DNA of 64,000 nucleotides from positions 1 through 64,000 of the forward strand of contig NZ_JAPTYD010000009.1 of the NCBI RefSeq assembly GCF_026913015.1, given 5' to 3'. Source of the stretch: Paracoccus benzoatiresistens (GTDB lineage: Bacteria; Pseudomonadota; Alphaproteobacteria; Rhodobacterales; Rhodobacteraceae). The notes beneath the pieces are model-generated. The model saw only the letters and a program-made list of their open reading frames with translations, searched no databases and was not told the DNA's origin. The position numbers were made by a program, and so were the translations under genes. This document shows positions 1 through 6,941 of the stretch, piece by piece. How positions within the stretch are numbered: position 1 is the first letter of the stretch; the number at the start of each line of letters is the position of its first letter.

Positions 1-50
1 TTGGACATGTATAATCTCACTTGCTGGTCGGTGATGGGTTTGTAGGCCAA
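1..50 (-). CDS. N-terminal fragment of IS21-type transposase (IstA-like), runs off left edge
   Basis: The reverse strand carries a TTG start at 48-50 preceded by a GGAGG Shine-Dalgarno about 7 nt upstream (59-63). Translation begins M-A-Y-K-P-I-T-D-Q-Q-V-R-L-Y-M-S and leaves the window. This opening resembles the N-termini of some IS21-family IstA proteins (..TDQQVR.., helix-turn-helix start). Only 16 codons are visible, so the family call is tentative. Next to an IS3 remnant it suggests nested mobile elements. Confidence 0.4.
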   Translation of the reverse strand, partial: MAYKPITDQQVRLYMS

Positions 51-128
51 CCCGGATCCTCCGTTTGACGGCAGAGGCTCCCGGTTTACCAACCCGCAGC
101 GATCAGCACCTATCCCCGAAATCACTCA

Positions 129-186
129 GGCCGGTGGGGCTGCACTCCAGACGGGCATACCCGTCTTCCGTTCAGCCCCACCGGCC
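129..186. repeat. 58-bp bipartite perfect hairpin
   Basis: The outer arms GGCCGGTGGGGCTG (129-142) and CAGCCCCACCGGCC (173-186) are perfect inverse complements. A second perfect inverted repeat, AGACGGG (149-155) and CCCGTCT (160-166), is nested inside around the loop CATA. The structure lies between the IstA-like start and the truncated IS3 transposase. It could be an element terminus, a transcription block protecting the IstA gene, or a structured target site. No T-tract follows, so it is not a classical terminator. Confidence 0.6.
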
Positions 187-954
187 AAGCTGGTTGTCGG
201 CACCGGCCATGGTGTTTGTCGCCCAACAGTAGTGGCGGCGCCATCGCTCGATGAGGATCTGGGCCTCCCTGAGCGAATAGAAGACTTCTGCGTCCAGGAG
301 TTCGTCGCGGAATCGAGCGTTGAAGCTCTCGCAATACCCGTTCTCCCAGGATGAGCCCGGCTCGATGAACGCGGTCTTGGCACCAACCGCGCCGATCCAG
401 CCCTGCACCTTCTTGGCAATGAATTCCGCGCCATTGTCGGACCTTATGAACACAGGCGGGCCGCGCAAGATAAACAGATCCGTCAGGGCGTCGATTACGT
501 CGGTGGAAGCAAGCTTGCGATTTACACGGATCACCAGCGCCTCCTTCGTGAATTCGTCGATGATATTGAGCGTTCGAAACAGCCGTCCGTCATGTGTCCG
601 GTCCTGAACGAAATCATAGGACCAGACGTGGTTCGGGTGCTCCGGCCGGAGCCGGACGCAGGACCCATCGTTCAATCAGAGCCGGCCCTTCTTTGCCTGT
701 TTCTGCGGGACCTTTAGCCCTTCACGCCGCCATACCCGTTCCACGCGTTTATGATTTACATGCCACCCGGCGTTGTTCAGCAGTCCGGTGATCATCCGAT
801 AGCCATATCGCCCGTAGGTGCGAGCGAGCGTGATAATGTCCTCCGTCAGCCGTTCTTCGTCCGGGGCGCCGCAAGGAGCTTTGCGCTGCGTCGGGCGGTG
901 CTGCCCGAGGGTGCGGCAGGCGCGGCGCTCGGATATGTCGAGCGCCTGCCGCAC
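172..954 (-). pseudogene. IS3-family transposase OrfB, interrupted and 3'-truncated
   Basis: Two same-frame blocks make up the OrfB integrase. 676-954 gives the HTH_21-type region (..YGRYGYRMITGLLNNAGW..), and 172-675 gives the DDE core (VWSYDFV; FIRSDNGAEF; ENGYCESFNARFRDELL). They are separated by an in-frame TGA around 673-675, at a place where relatives have Trp (GRLWLNDGS). The second block ends in unrelated residues after WRRHY, so the C-terminus is replaced. The DDE residues themselves are intact. The element has decayed through a Trp-to-stop change plus truncation. Confidence 0.8.
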
Positions 955-1387
955 ATGATCGATGCACTTGCGACGGCGCGAAGGGCTTAGAAGTTTCGCT
1001 GCGCGGTCCTGCGGTTCCCCGTGCAGCCTCGCTCAGGATCGTTCGGCACGGCCTTGAACCAGTGGCGGCTCGCGCCTCACTGTCCAAGGTCAGATCTGAT
1101 ACCGCGCGCCGCAGCCGCTGGTTCTCCGCCTCAAGCTCCTTGAGCCGCTTGAGCTGATCCCGGTTCATGCCTCCATACTGCTTGCGCCAGCGATAATACG
1201 TCGGCTCGGTTACGCCGACCTGCCGCACCGCGTCAGAGATTGCCATTCCTTGTCCGTGAAGCACTTCGACCTGCCGAAGCTTCAGAACGATGTCTTCGGG
1301 TTTGTCTCGCTTGCCTGCCATCTGCTGGTCCTCCTGAACGGGATAACTCTATCCCAGTGGGTGGACCACTTCAGTGGGGGCACTCCA
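233..1387 (-). mobile_element. Truncated IS3-family (IS407-type) insertion sequence remnant
   Basis: OrfA- and OrfB-type transposase sequences lie on the minus strand. The orfA-proximal end appears to finish near 1387, where the reverse strand reads TGGAGTGCCCCCACTGAAG, a plausible TG-starting terminal repeat. At the other end OrfB similarity stops at about 233, after ..RWRRHY; the usual conserved tail (RPHS.LGY type) is missing and no matching terminal repeat is found. The element therefore lost its orfB end, probably to a later insertion or deletion, and OrfB also has a nonsense codon. It should not transpose by itself. Confidence 0.8.
749..1321 (-). CDS. IS3-family transposase OrfA (frame runs on into orfB region)
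   Basis: The first ~80 residues are a typical OrfA: an N-terminal helix-turn-helix (..DIVLKLRQVEVLHGQGM..), then GVTEPTYYRWRKQYGG and a leucine-zipper-like stretch (LKRLKELEAENQRLRRAV) used for multimerisation. After about residue 80 the frame departs from OrfA and continues as meaningless out-of-frame orfB sequence to 749, so the natural OrfA stop has been lost or shifted. A Shine-Dalgarno (AGGAGG) precedes the ATG at 1321. In intact relatives OrfAB is made by programmed -1 frameshifting; here this would still meet the OrfB nonsense codon. Confidence 0.7.
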   Translation of the reverse strand: MAGKRDKPEDIVLKLRQVEVLHGQGMAISDAVRQVGVTEPTYYRWRKQYGGMNRDQLKRLKELEAENQRLRRAVSDLTLDSEARAATGSRPCRTILSEAARGTAGPRSETSKPFAPSQVHRSCAAGARHIRAPRLPHPRAAPPDAAQSSLRRPGRRTADGGHYHARSHLRAIWLSDDHRTAEQRRVACKS

Positions 1388-1390
1388 GTC

Positions 1391-1726
1391 GATGGTCTTC
1401 GGGGAAGATACATATCCAGGGGAGACAAGAAGTTTTCCTGCACCGTCGTAAATCGGCAGAGGGTCCGATCAGGGTCCGCGCATATTACTGTCCTTTGCTC
1501 GACCAGCCGTTATGGGCTGGGCGATATCACTTATGTATTCCAAAAAGATGCGCGAGAAGGAATCCCTAACGGGGGATTTACAGTTGAAGCAGATGAATAC
1601 GAGCAGTTTCTACGCTCAGGGATGATGTCGTCTCACAAAGGGCATAATGGGAGAATGACACCCAAAGAGGCCGCCGAGGCGCTTTACGCAGAGTTCTTAG
1701 GTCAAGCAGGGATAGACTATGGCTGA
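1391..1726 (+). pseudogene. 5'-truncated hypothetical gene cut by the IS3 element
   Basis: About 111 codons remain open downstream of the putative IS boundary at 1387; the frame runs back into IS sequence without a credible start. The residual protein (..YISRGDKKFSCTVVNR.. to ..EFLGQAGIDYG) is soluble and mixed in composition. I do not recognise a family. Base composition is clearly less GC-rich than the chromosome to the right of 3400, in keeping with acquired DNA. The stop overlaps the next gene by 8 nt (ATGGCTGA), so this is the tail of a real two-gene unit that lost its 5' half. Confidence 0.45.
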
Positions 1727-1883
1727 GATGGGAGAACTTCGCTGCAATAACTGCGGCAACAGATTCTCGAAAGAGGTTCTTACGCCTGATGAGAGGGATG
1801 CGGCGCAAAAGGAACACAGGCCCTTATCGCCGGTTCATTGCCCGGCGTGTCATCGAACCGATATTCGTCGAGGGTGTGAGTAG
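1719..1883 (+). CDS. 54-residue zinc-ribbon small protein
   Basis: The frame runs from ATG 1719 to TAG 1881-1883. It has two C-x2-C knuckles, CNNC near residues 9-12 and CPAC near 42-45, spaced like a short zinc ribbon. A charged segment (LTPDERDAAQKEH) lies between them, and the C-terminus is ..RRGCE. The start codon overlaps the preceding stop (ATGGCTGA), implying translational coupling. The function is unknown. Similar tiny zinc-ribbon proteins occur in phage and island DNA. The Cys pattern, overlap and context favour a real gene. Confidence 0.5.
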   Translation: MAEMGELRCNNCGNRFSKEVLTPDERDAAQKEHRPLSPVHCPACHRTDIRRGCE

Positions 1884-1897
1884 GCCTTCATCGTCGG

Positions 1898-3068
1898 CTA
1901 TGTGGACGAAAGATGCTCGTGCCAATCTGGTAATGCTCTAGGGCTACAAACCGATTGCTTCGCCCACATCTCACGCGCCCGCCTGACATCCAGCATGTTC
2001 AACTCATACCCGAACCTGGCCGGGATCTTGTCCGCTGCCGTGTTCCCGTAAGGCTCCCCTGGCCGCACCGGGTTCGGGAACACCCAGTCCCCCGCTGATG
2101 GCACACGCAGCGCCGCAGCCTCCTTCGGAAGTTCCAGCAGGGCATCATGGAGCGGCACCTCGATCTGCCGCGCTCCGTCTTTCTGCATGCTGGGGAAGCG
2201 CCACACGGCCGCGTCCTGATTAATCTGCTCCCAGCGCGCCAGACGGCACTCCTGCGGGTGCCGGGCGGTCAGGATCGTGAAGCGCACCAGCTTTAGGAGA
2301 GATGGCCGGGCGGTGCTGGCGGTGATCTCCTTCAGAAAGGCGGGAAGGGCGGCCAGGACGCGCTTGGTGCGGGCCTCTCCGTGCTTTGAGGTCAGTTTGG
2401 GGGGCGCGACCTAGGCGTAGCTGATGCCGGAGGCGGGGTTCTCCGCAATCAGCCCTTCCTGAACCGCCTCCTCGAAGATCCGGGTCAGCAGCGGCAGGGC
2501 CTTCCGGACAGAGGAGGGGCCGGCGTTCCGGCCGACTGCGGCCAGGGCGTCCGCCACGTCGGCGTTCCCGATCTCGACGAGTCCCAGAAGTGCCAGCATA
2601 GGATGGACGTGGTTGCGGAGCAGCAGATAGGCTTCCCGCTCCCTGGAGGGCTTCTCCGAGGCCGCTGCGCGGGACCGATACCGGTTCCTGGCAGAACTTC
2701 GCGAAGGTCAGCCTGCGGGGCTCTGGGGCGGCCACGGAGGGGTCTGGTCCGTCCCTGAACGGGTTCCCGCCGGCCCGGACCGTCGCCTTGTTTCTGGCGG
2801 CCGCCTTGCGAGCCTCTGCCGGGGAGACCTTGTGGGCGGACCCTAGGCCGATGTCCCGCCTCCGGCCATTCACGGTCAGCCGCTGCACCCAGCTCTTCCC
2901 GCCCGCCGCCGACACGACCAGGATCAGTCCGAGAGCGCCGTCGTGGTAGCTGCCCGCCTTGACGACGCGCCGGACGAAGGACAGGGTGAGAGGCTGAGCA
3001 TGGTCAGGCAGGGGAGCGCCCCGCATGGCCCGTTCCCCACGAATTGACCCCCCGAACTGTCCCCACAT
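1898..3068 (-). pseudogene. Tyrosine-recombinase integrase pseudogene of the island
   Basis: Three blocks reconstruct a P4/DUF4102-type integrase. 2700-3068 encodes the N-terminal arm-binding domain (..LILVVSAAGGKSWVQRLTVNGRRRDIGLG..PAEARKAA). 2411-2599 encodes part of the core-binding domain. 1898-2287 encodes the beginning of the catalytic domain with the first Arg (..TILTARHPQECRLARW..). A frameshift lies near 2690 and an in-frame TAG at 2411-2413. The C-terminus lacks the H-x-x-R and the Tyr nucleophile, ending in unrelated residues. The gene is therefore dead. It lies next to a tRNA-fragment attachment site, as expected for an island integrase. Confidence 0.8.
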
Positions 3069-3366
3069 TCCTTCCCCACGTTTCCCGGCGGTGTGGCCGC
3101 TGGGGAGAGAATAAGGGCGTCATAGGAAAAGCCTGTCAGGGAAGGTGAAAGCGAAGAATCACCGCAACCTTAGAGGCAGCAAAAATCGGCTCCTACACCA
3201 AAGAAAATCAGAGCCGAATGTTGACCGTGTTGTCGTGGCAACATCGCAACATGAACTGATGGTTTACAGTCTTTGCGCAAGCCCTTGATCCGGACTCGCG
3301 TTTTTTGTGGCGGTTTACAGAAAAAGCTGTAGAATTCAGGAAGACCTTATGCGTTTGGATATCGTA
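3069..3366. other. Non-coding island-end region with short repeats
   Basis: No convincing gene is seen in about 300 bp between the integrase and the tRNA scar. The sequence is AT-richer than the flanking chromosome. It holds two direct copies of GGTTTACAG (3261-3269 and 3312-3320) and an inverted pair TCGGCTC/GAGCCGA near 3188-3216. Such repeats next to an attachment site could be integrase arm-binding sites, but that is inference from position only. Confidence 0.4.
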
Positions 3367-3398
3367 GGCCGGAAGTTCGAATCTTCTCGCCCCGACCA
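3367..3398 (+). other. tRNA 3'-end fragment, probable right attachment site (attR)
   Basis: The last ~32 nt of a tRNA gene are present: T-arm GGAAGTTCGAATCTTCT, acceptor 3' strand CGCCCCG, discriminator A and encoded CCA. No matching CGGGGCG 5' acceptor half lies upstream, and the preceding bases do not fold into a standard anticodon arm. The acceptor sequence is typical of alphaproteobacterial tRNA-Pro. This is what site-specific integration into a tRNA gene leaves at the distal island end. The intact tRNA would lie outside the window. Confidence 0.65.
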
Positions 3399-3402
3399 TC
3401 GA

Positions 3403-4704
3403 TCATTCCGCCGCCTTGACCGCCATCGGGTTGTTCGGATGGGTCGTCCAGTTGGCATGGGTGCCGCGGCGCAGGCCAGTGCGCAGGTCCATCTCTCCGA
3501 CGGCCAGTTCGCGCATGGTGATGCAGTTCTCGACCGGGCAGACATCCAGGCACAGGTTGCAGGCGACGCATTCGTCCTCCTTCACCTCGAAGACGCGGCC
3601 GGGAAGCATGGCGATGGCCTGGTGGCTGGTGTCCTCGCAGGCGGCATAGCAGCGGCCGCACTTGATGCACAGGTCCTGGTCGATGCGGGCCTTGGTGACA
3701 TAGTTCAGGTTCAGATACTGCCAGTCGGTGACGTTCGGGACCGCGCGGCCGATCAGGTCGGACAGCGCCATGTCGTGGCTGTCCAGGTAATCGCGCAGGC
3801 CGGTGATCATCTCCTGCACGACCTTGAAGCCATAGGTCATGGCCGCTGTGCAGACCTGCACCGTCCCCGCGCCAAGGACCATGAACTCGGCCGCGTCGCG
3901 CCAGGTCGTGACCCCGCCGATGCCGCTGATCGGCAGGCCATGGGTCGCGGGGTTGCGCGCGATTTCCGCCACCATGTTCAGCGCGATCGGCTTGACCGCC
4001 GGGCCGCAATAGCCGCCATGCGCCCCCTTGCCGTCGATGGTGGGTTCGGGCGCGAACAGGTCCAGATCGACCGAGGTGATGCTGTTGATCGTGTTGATCA
4101 GGCTGACGGCATCGGCGCCGCCGCGCATCGCGGCCTCGGCCGGCTTGCGGACATCGGTGATGTTGGGCGTCAGCTTCACGATGCAGGGCATCCGGCTGTA
4201 CTGCTTGACCCAGCGGGTCACCATCTCGATGTATTCCGGCACCTGGCCCACGGCGCTGCCCATGCCGCGTTCGGACATGCCATGTGGGCAGCCGAAGTTC
4301 AGTTCCACCCCGTCCGCGCCGGTATCCTCGATCCGGGACAGGATGTCGCGCCAGGACTGCTCGTCGCAGGGGACCATCAGGCTGATGACCATGGCACGGT
4401 CGGGATAGTCGCGCTTGACCTGCTTGATCTCGCGCAGGTTCACCTCCAGCGGGCGGTCGGTGATCAGTTCGATGTTGTTCAGCCCCAGGACGCGGCGGTC
4501 GGGCCCGTGGACCACGCCATAGCGCGGGCCGTTCACGTTGACGACCGGCGGGCCTTCGGCGCCCAGCGTCTTCCATACCACGCCGCCCCACCCGGCCTGG
4601 AAGGCCCGGCGGACGTTGTATTCCTTGTCCGTGGGCGGGGCAGAGGCCAGCCAGAACGGGTTGGGGGACTTGATCCCGACGAAGTCGCTGCGCAGGTCAG
4701 CCAT
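3403..4704 (-). CDS. preA: NAD-dependent dihydropyrimidine dehydrogenase subunit PreA
   Basis: This FMN- and iron-sulfur-containing subunit reduces uracil and thymine to the dihydro forms, the first step of reductive pyrimidine breakdown, in the cytosol with PreT. The N-terminal ~300 residues form a dihydroorotate-dehydrogenase-like barrel (SPNPFWLASAPP; NFGCPHGMSERGMG; TPNITD; GIGGVTTW). The C-terminus has two ferredoxin-type 4Fe-4S motifs (CIKCGRCYAAC and CVACNLCLDVC). Length of 433 residues is similar to E. coli PreA. The ATG at 4704 was chosen because a GAAGG motif lies 9 nt upstream; an in-frame ATG at 4713 is the alternative. It overlaps the methyltransferase stop by 8 nt (ATGGCTGA), so translation is probably coupled. 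Confidence 0.92.
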   Translation of the reverse strand: MADLRSDFVGIKSPNPFWLASAPPTDKEYNVRRAFQAGWGGVVWKTLGAEGPPVVNVNGPRYGVVHGPDRRVLGLNNIELITDRPLEVNLREIKQVKRDYPDRAMVISLMVPCDEQSWRDILSRIEDTGADGVELNFGCPHGMSERGMGSAVGQVPEYIEMVTRWVKQYSRMPCIVKLTPNITDVRKPAEAAMRGGADAVSLINTINSITSVDLDLFAPEPTIDGKGAHGGYCGPAVKPIALNMVAEIARNPATHGLPISGIGGVTTWRDAAEFMVLGAGTVQVCTAAMTYGFKVVQEMITGLRDYLDSHDMALSDLIGRAVPNVTDWQYLNLNYVTKARIDQDLCIKCGRCYAACEDTSHQAIAMLPGRVFEVKEDECVACNLCLDVCPVENCITMRELAVGEMDLRTGLRRGTHANWTTHPNNPMAVKAAE

Positions 4705-5506
4705 TGCCGTCATCCTTCACGCCAAGGGTGAATATCATCTGAACCGGGGCCAGGGTGCCATCTCGCACGGCTGCCCGGATATTCGCCGCCCGGTCCGGCG
4801 GCATTCCGCGTCCCGGTCCGGCGGCAATCAAGTCGTCCAGAAAGGTCAGCGCTTCCGGCGCGCGGGCCTGACGCGCCGTTTCGCGGAAACCCGCGGCAGC
4901 GGCGCGTTCGGCGTAGGTATCGGGTGTTTCCACGAAGGAAATCGCCTCTGTGCCCGCCCACGGCATGGGATAAGCCAAGTCACCCGAGCCGACCCGCATC
5001 ACGTCATAAACCCCGAAGCGTCCGCCGGGCCGCAGCACCCGGGCGACCTCGGCGAACAGCGCGCCTTTGTCCGGAATGTTCATCCCGACATGCAGCATGA
5101 TCGCGGCATCGAAGCTGCGGTCGGGAAAGGGCAGGGACAAGGCGCTGCCCTCGCGGAAGGAGGCGCCCGTGGTGCCGGTCCGCCGCGTCAATTCGACGGC
5201 AACGGTCACGAACTCCGGCGTCAGGTCGATGCCCTCCACCTGTGCCCCGCGCCGCGCGGCCGTCCGGGAGGCCGCGCCGATCCCGCAGCCGATGTCCAGA
5301 ACCGTTTCGCCAGGCCGGACCGCCAGTGCATCCAGCAGCAGTTCGGTCGCGCGCCAGCCGCCCAGATGCATCGAATCAAAGGGTTGCAGCGCCTCGACCG
5401 TGAGATGCCCGGGATCTCCGCCGTTGGCGGCGACAAGGCCAAGGATACGCTCCAGTGTCTGGCCGCTGGCATAATTGGCGCTGACCCGCGTTTCGAGCGT
5501 CATCAT
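4697..5506 (-). CDS. SAM-dependent class I methyltransferase embedded between preT and preA
   Basis: The 269-residue protein has a Rossmann methyltransferase core: motif I VLDIGCGIGAASR near residue 70, an acidic ribose-binding loop (EGIDLTPEF), then FDAAIMLHVGMNI and VARVLRPGGRF. It belongs to the broad UbiE/sarcosine-dimethylglycine-like group; the substrate cannot be read from sequence. It overlaps preT by 4 nt (ATGA) and preA by 8 nt, so the three genes are one translationally coupled unit. Such a gene is not part of the standard PreTA enzyme. It may act on a pyrimidine-derived or toxic intermediate, or simply be a passenger. Confidence 0.85.
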   Translation of the reverse strand: MMTLETRVSANYASGQTLERILGLVAANGGDPGHLTVEALQPFDSMHLGGWRATELLLDALAVRPGETVLDIGCGIGAASRTAARRGAQVEGIDLTPEFVTVAVELTRRTGTTGASFREGSALSLPFPDRSFDAAIMLHVGMNIPDKGALFAEVARVLRPGGRFGVYDVMRVGSGDLAYPMPWAGTEAISFVETPDTYAERAAAAGFRETARQARAPEALTFLDDLIAAGPGRGMPPDRAANIRAAVRDGTLAPVQMIFTLGVKDDGNG

Positions 5507-6843
5507 CCCCTCATCAGAATGGCGTGGATATCCTCGGCAGCGTCGCGGCCCTCGGCGACGGCGGTGACGGTCAGGTCATCGCCCCCCGCTGCACAGTCCC
5601 CACCGGCCCAGATGCCGGCGATGCTGGTCCGGCCGGGGCCCGTGACGGCGATCTTGCCACCGTCCAGCGCCAGCGCCTCGGGCACGCCGTCCAGCCGCTG
5701 GCCGATGGCGCGGAACAGCTGGTCGGCCTTCAGGCGGAAGCGGTCGTCAGTCATGCGCAAGCCGCCGTCGGGATCGATCTCGGTATAGGCGAACTCGACC
5801 TCGACCACCGCGCCGTTGCCATGGACCTTCACGGGGGCGGCATTGCAGATGATGCGCACGCCGGCGCTGGTCGCGTGGTCCTGTTCGTGGCGGCTCGCGC
5901 CCATTTGCGACTGGTCGCGGCGATAGACGATGGTGGCGTTTTCCGCGCCCAGCAGTTTCGCCTGCACGGCGGCGTCCACCGCCGTCATGCCGCCGCCGAT
6001 CACCACCACGTCGCGCCCGACGGGCAGGGTGGTCAGGTCACTGGCCTGCCGCAGGTCGCGGATGAAGCTGACCGCGTCCAGGACGTTGCGGCGGTCCTCG
6101 CCCTCGGCCCGCAACGCGTTCACGCCGCCAAGGCCCATGCCCAGGAACACGGCGTCGTATTCCGCCCGCAGCATGTCCAGCGTGATGTCGCGGCCCAGCC
6201 GGTAATCGTGGCGCAGGGTGATCCCGCCGATGCCCAGCAGCCAGTTCACCTCGGCCTGGGCGAAGCCGTCCACGGCCTTGTAGCTGGCGATGCCGTATTC
6301 GTTCAGCCCGCCGGGCTTGGGCCGCGCCTCGAAGATCGTGACATCGTGGCCCTTGGCTGCCAGCCGGTGCGCGGCGGAAAGGCCCGCCGGTCCCGCGCCG
6401 ACCACGGCGATGCGCTTGCCGGTGGGCGCTGCCCGGAGGAAGGGGTGGACGGGCTGCGCCATCATCCCGTCCGTGGCGTATCGCTGCAGGGCGCCGATCT
6501 CGACCGGCTTGCCCTCGGCCTCCATGCGGACGCAGGCGCCCTCGCAGAGGTTCTCGGTCGGGCAGACGCGGCCGCACATGCCGCCCAGGATATTGGCGTG
6601 GAAGATGGTCATCGCCGCCGCGTCCGGGGTGCCGGTCGCGATCTGGCGGATGAACAGCGGGATGTCGATGCTGGTGGGACAGGCCGTGATGCAAGGCGCA
6701 TCGTGGCAGAAATAGCAGCGGTCGGCGGCCACCCGGGCCTCGTGGTCGTCCAGCGGCGGAGCGACATCAACGAAATTCGCTGCCAGTTCGGATGGGGTAA
6801 GGCGGCCGGGGACGACGCCCGGCGCCAGTCTCGCTTGGGACAT
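5503..6843 (-). CDS. preT: NAD-dependent dihydropyrimidine dehydrogenase subunit PreT
   Basis: This FAD/NAD-binding, glutamate-synthase-small-chain-like subunit passes electrons from NAD(P)H to PreA. N-terminal cysteine motifs for Fe-S clusters are visible (CYFCHDAPCITAC and CGRVCPTENLCEGAC), then an FAD GxGxxG (VVGAGPAGLSAAH) and a second nucleotide-binding fold (VVVIGGGMTAVDAA). The C-terminal ..SIAGIWAGGDCAAGG is the usual FAD-contacting segment. The protein is 446 residues, normal length. The start ATG at 6843 has CAGGAG 8 nt upstream. It leads the preT-methyltransferase-preA unit. A RutR-like palindrome lies 55-70 bp upstream. Confidence 0.92.
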   Translation of the reverse strand: MSQARLAPGVVPGRLTPSELAANFVDVAPPLDDHEARVAADRCYFCHDAPCITACPTSIDIPLFIRQIATGTPDAAAMTIFHANILGGMCGRVCPTENLCEGACVRMEAEGKPVEIGALQRYATDGMMAQPVHPFLRAAPTGKRIAVVGAGPAGLSAAHRLAAKGHDVTIFEARPKPGGLNEYGIASYKAVDGFAQAEVNWLLGIGGITLRHDYRLGRDITLDMLRAEYDAVFLGMGLGGVNALRAEGEDRRNVLDAVSFIRDLRQASDLTTLPVGRDVVVIGGGMTAVDAAVQAKLLGAENATIVYRRDQSQMGASRHEQDHATSAGVRIICNAAPVKVHGNGAVVEVEFAYTEIDPDGGLRMTDDRFRLKADQLFRAIGQRLDGVPEALALDGGKIAVTGPGRTSIAGIWAGGDCAAGGDDLTVTAVAEGRDAAEDIHAILMRG

Positions 6844-6897
6844 CTACGTCTCCTGGCTCACCTGTTGGCAAGAATCAGGCTGACACAGGGCCGATTT

Positions 6898-6913
6898 TTT
6901 ATCAAATGGTAAA
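6898..6913. promoter_or_regulatory. RutR-like palindrome upstream of preT
   Basis: The reverse strand reads TTTACCATTTGATAAA, which matches the RutR consensus TTGACCAnnTGGTCAA at the TT, ACCA, TG, T and AA positions. It lies 55 bp upstream of the preT ATG in the short gap after the sensor kinase. The better site at 17102-17117 and the shared pathway make RutR control plausible. The match is imperfect. Confidence 0.4.
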
Positions 6914-6941
6914 ACTTCGCCGGATGCGTTTTGCGGAAATT

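Noticed and set aside
142..1387. GCACTCCAG at both 142-150 and 1380-1388 as IS3 terminal repeats
   Set aside because: The two copies are in the same orientation; IS3 ends must be inverted. Possibly chance.
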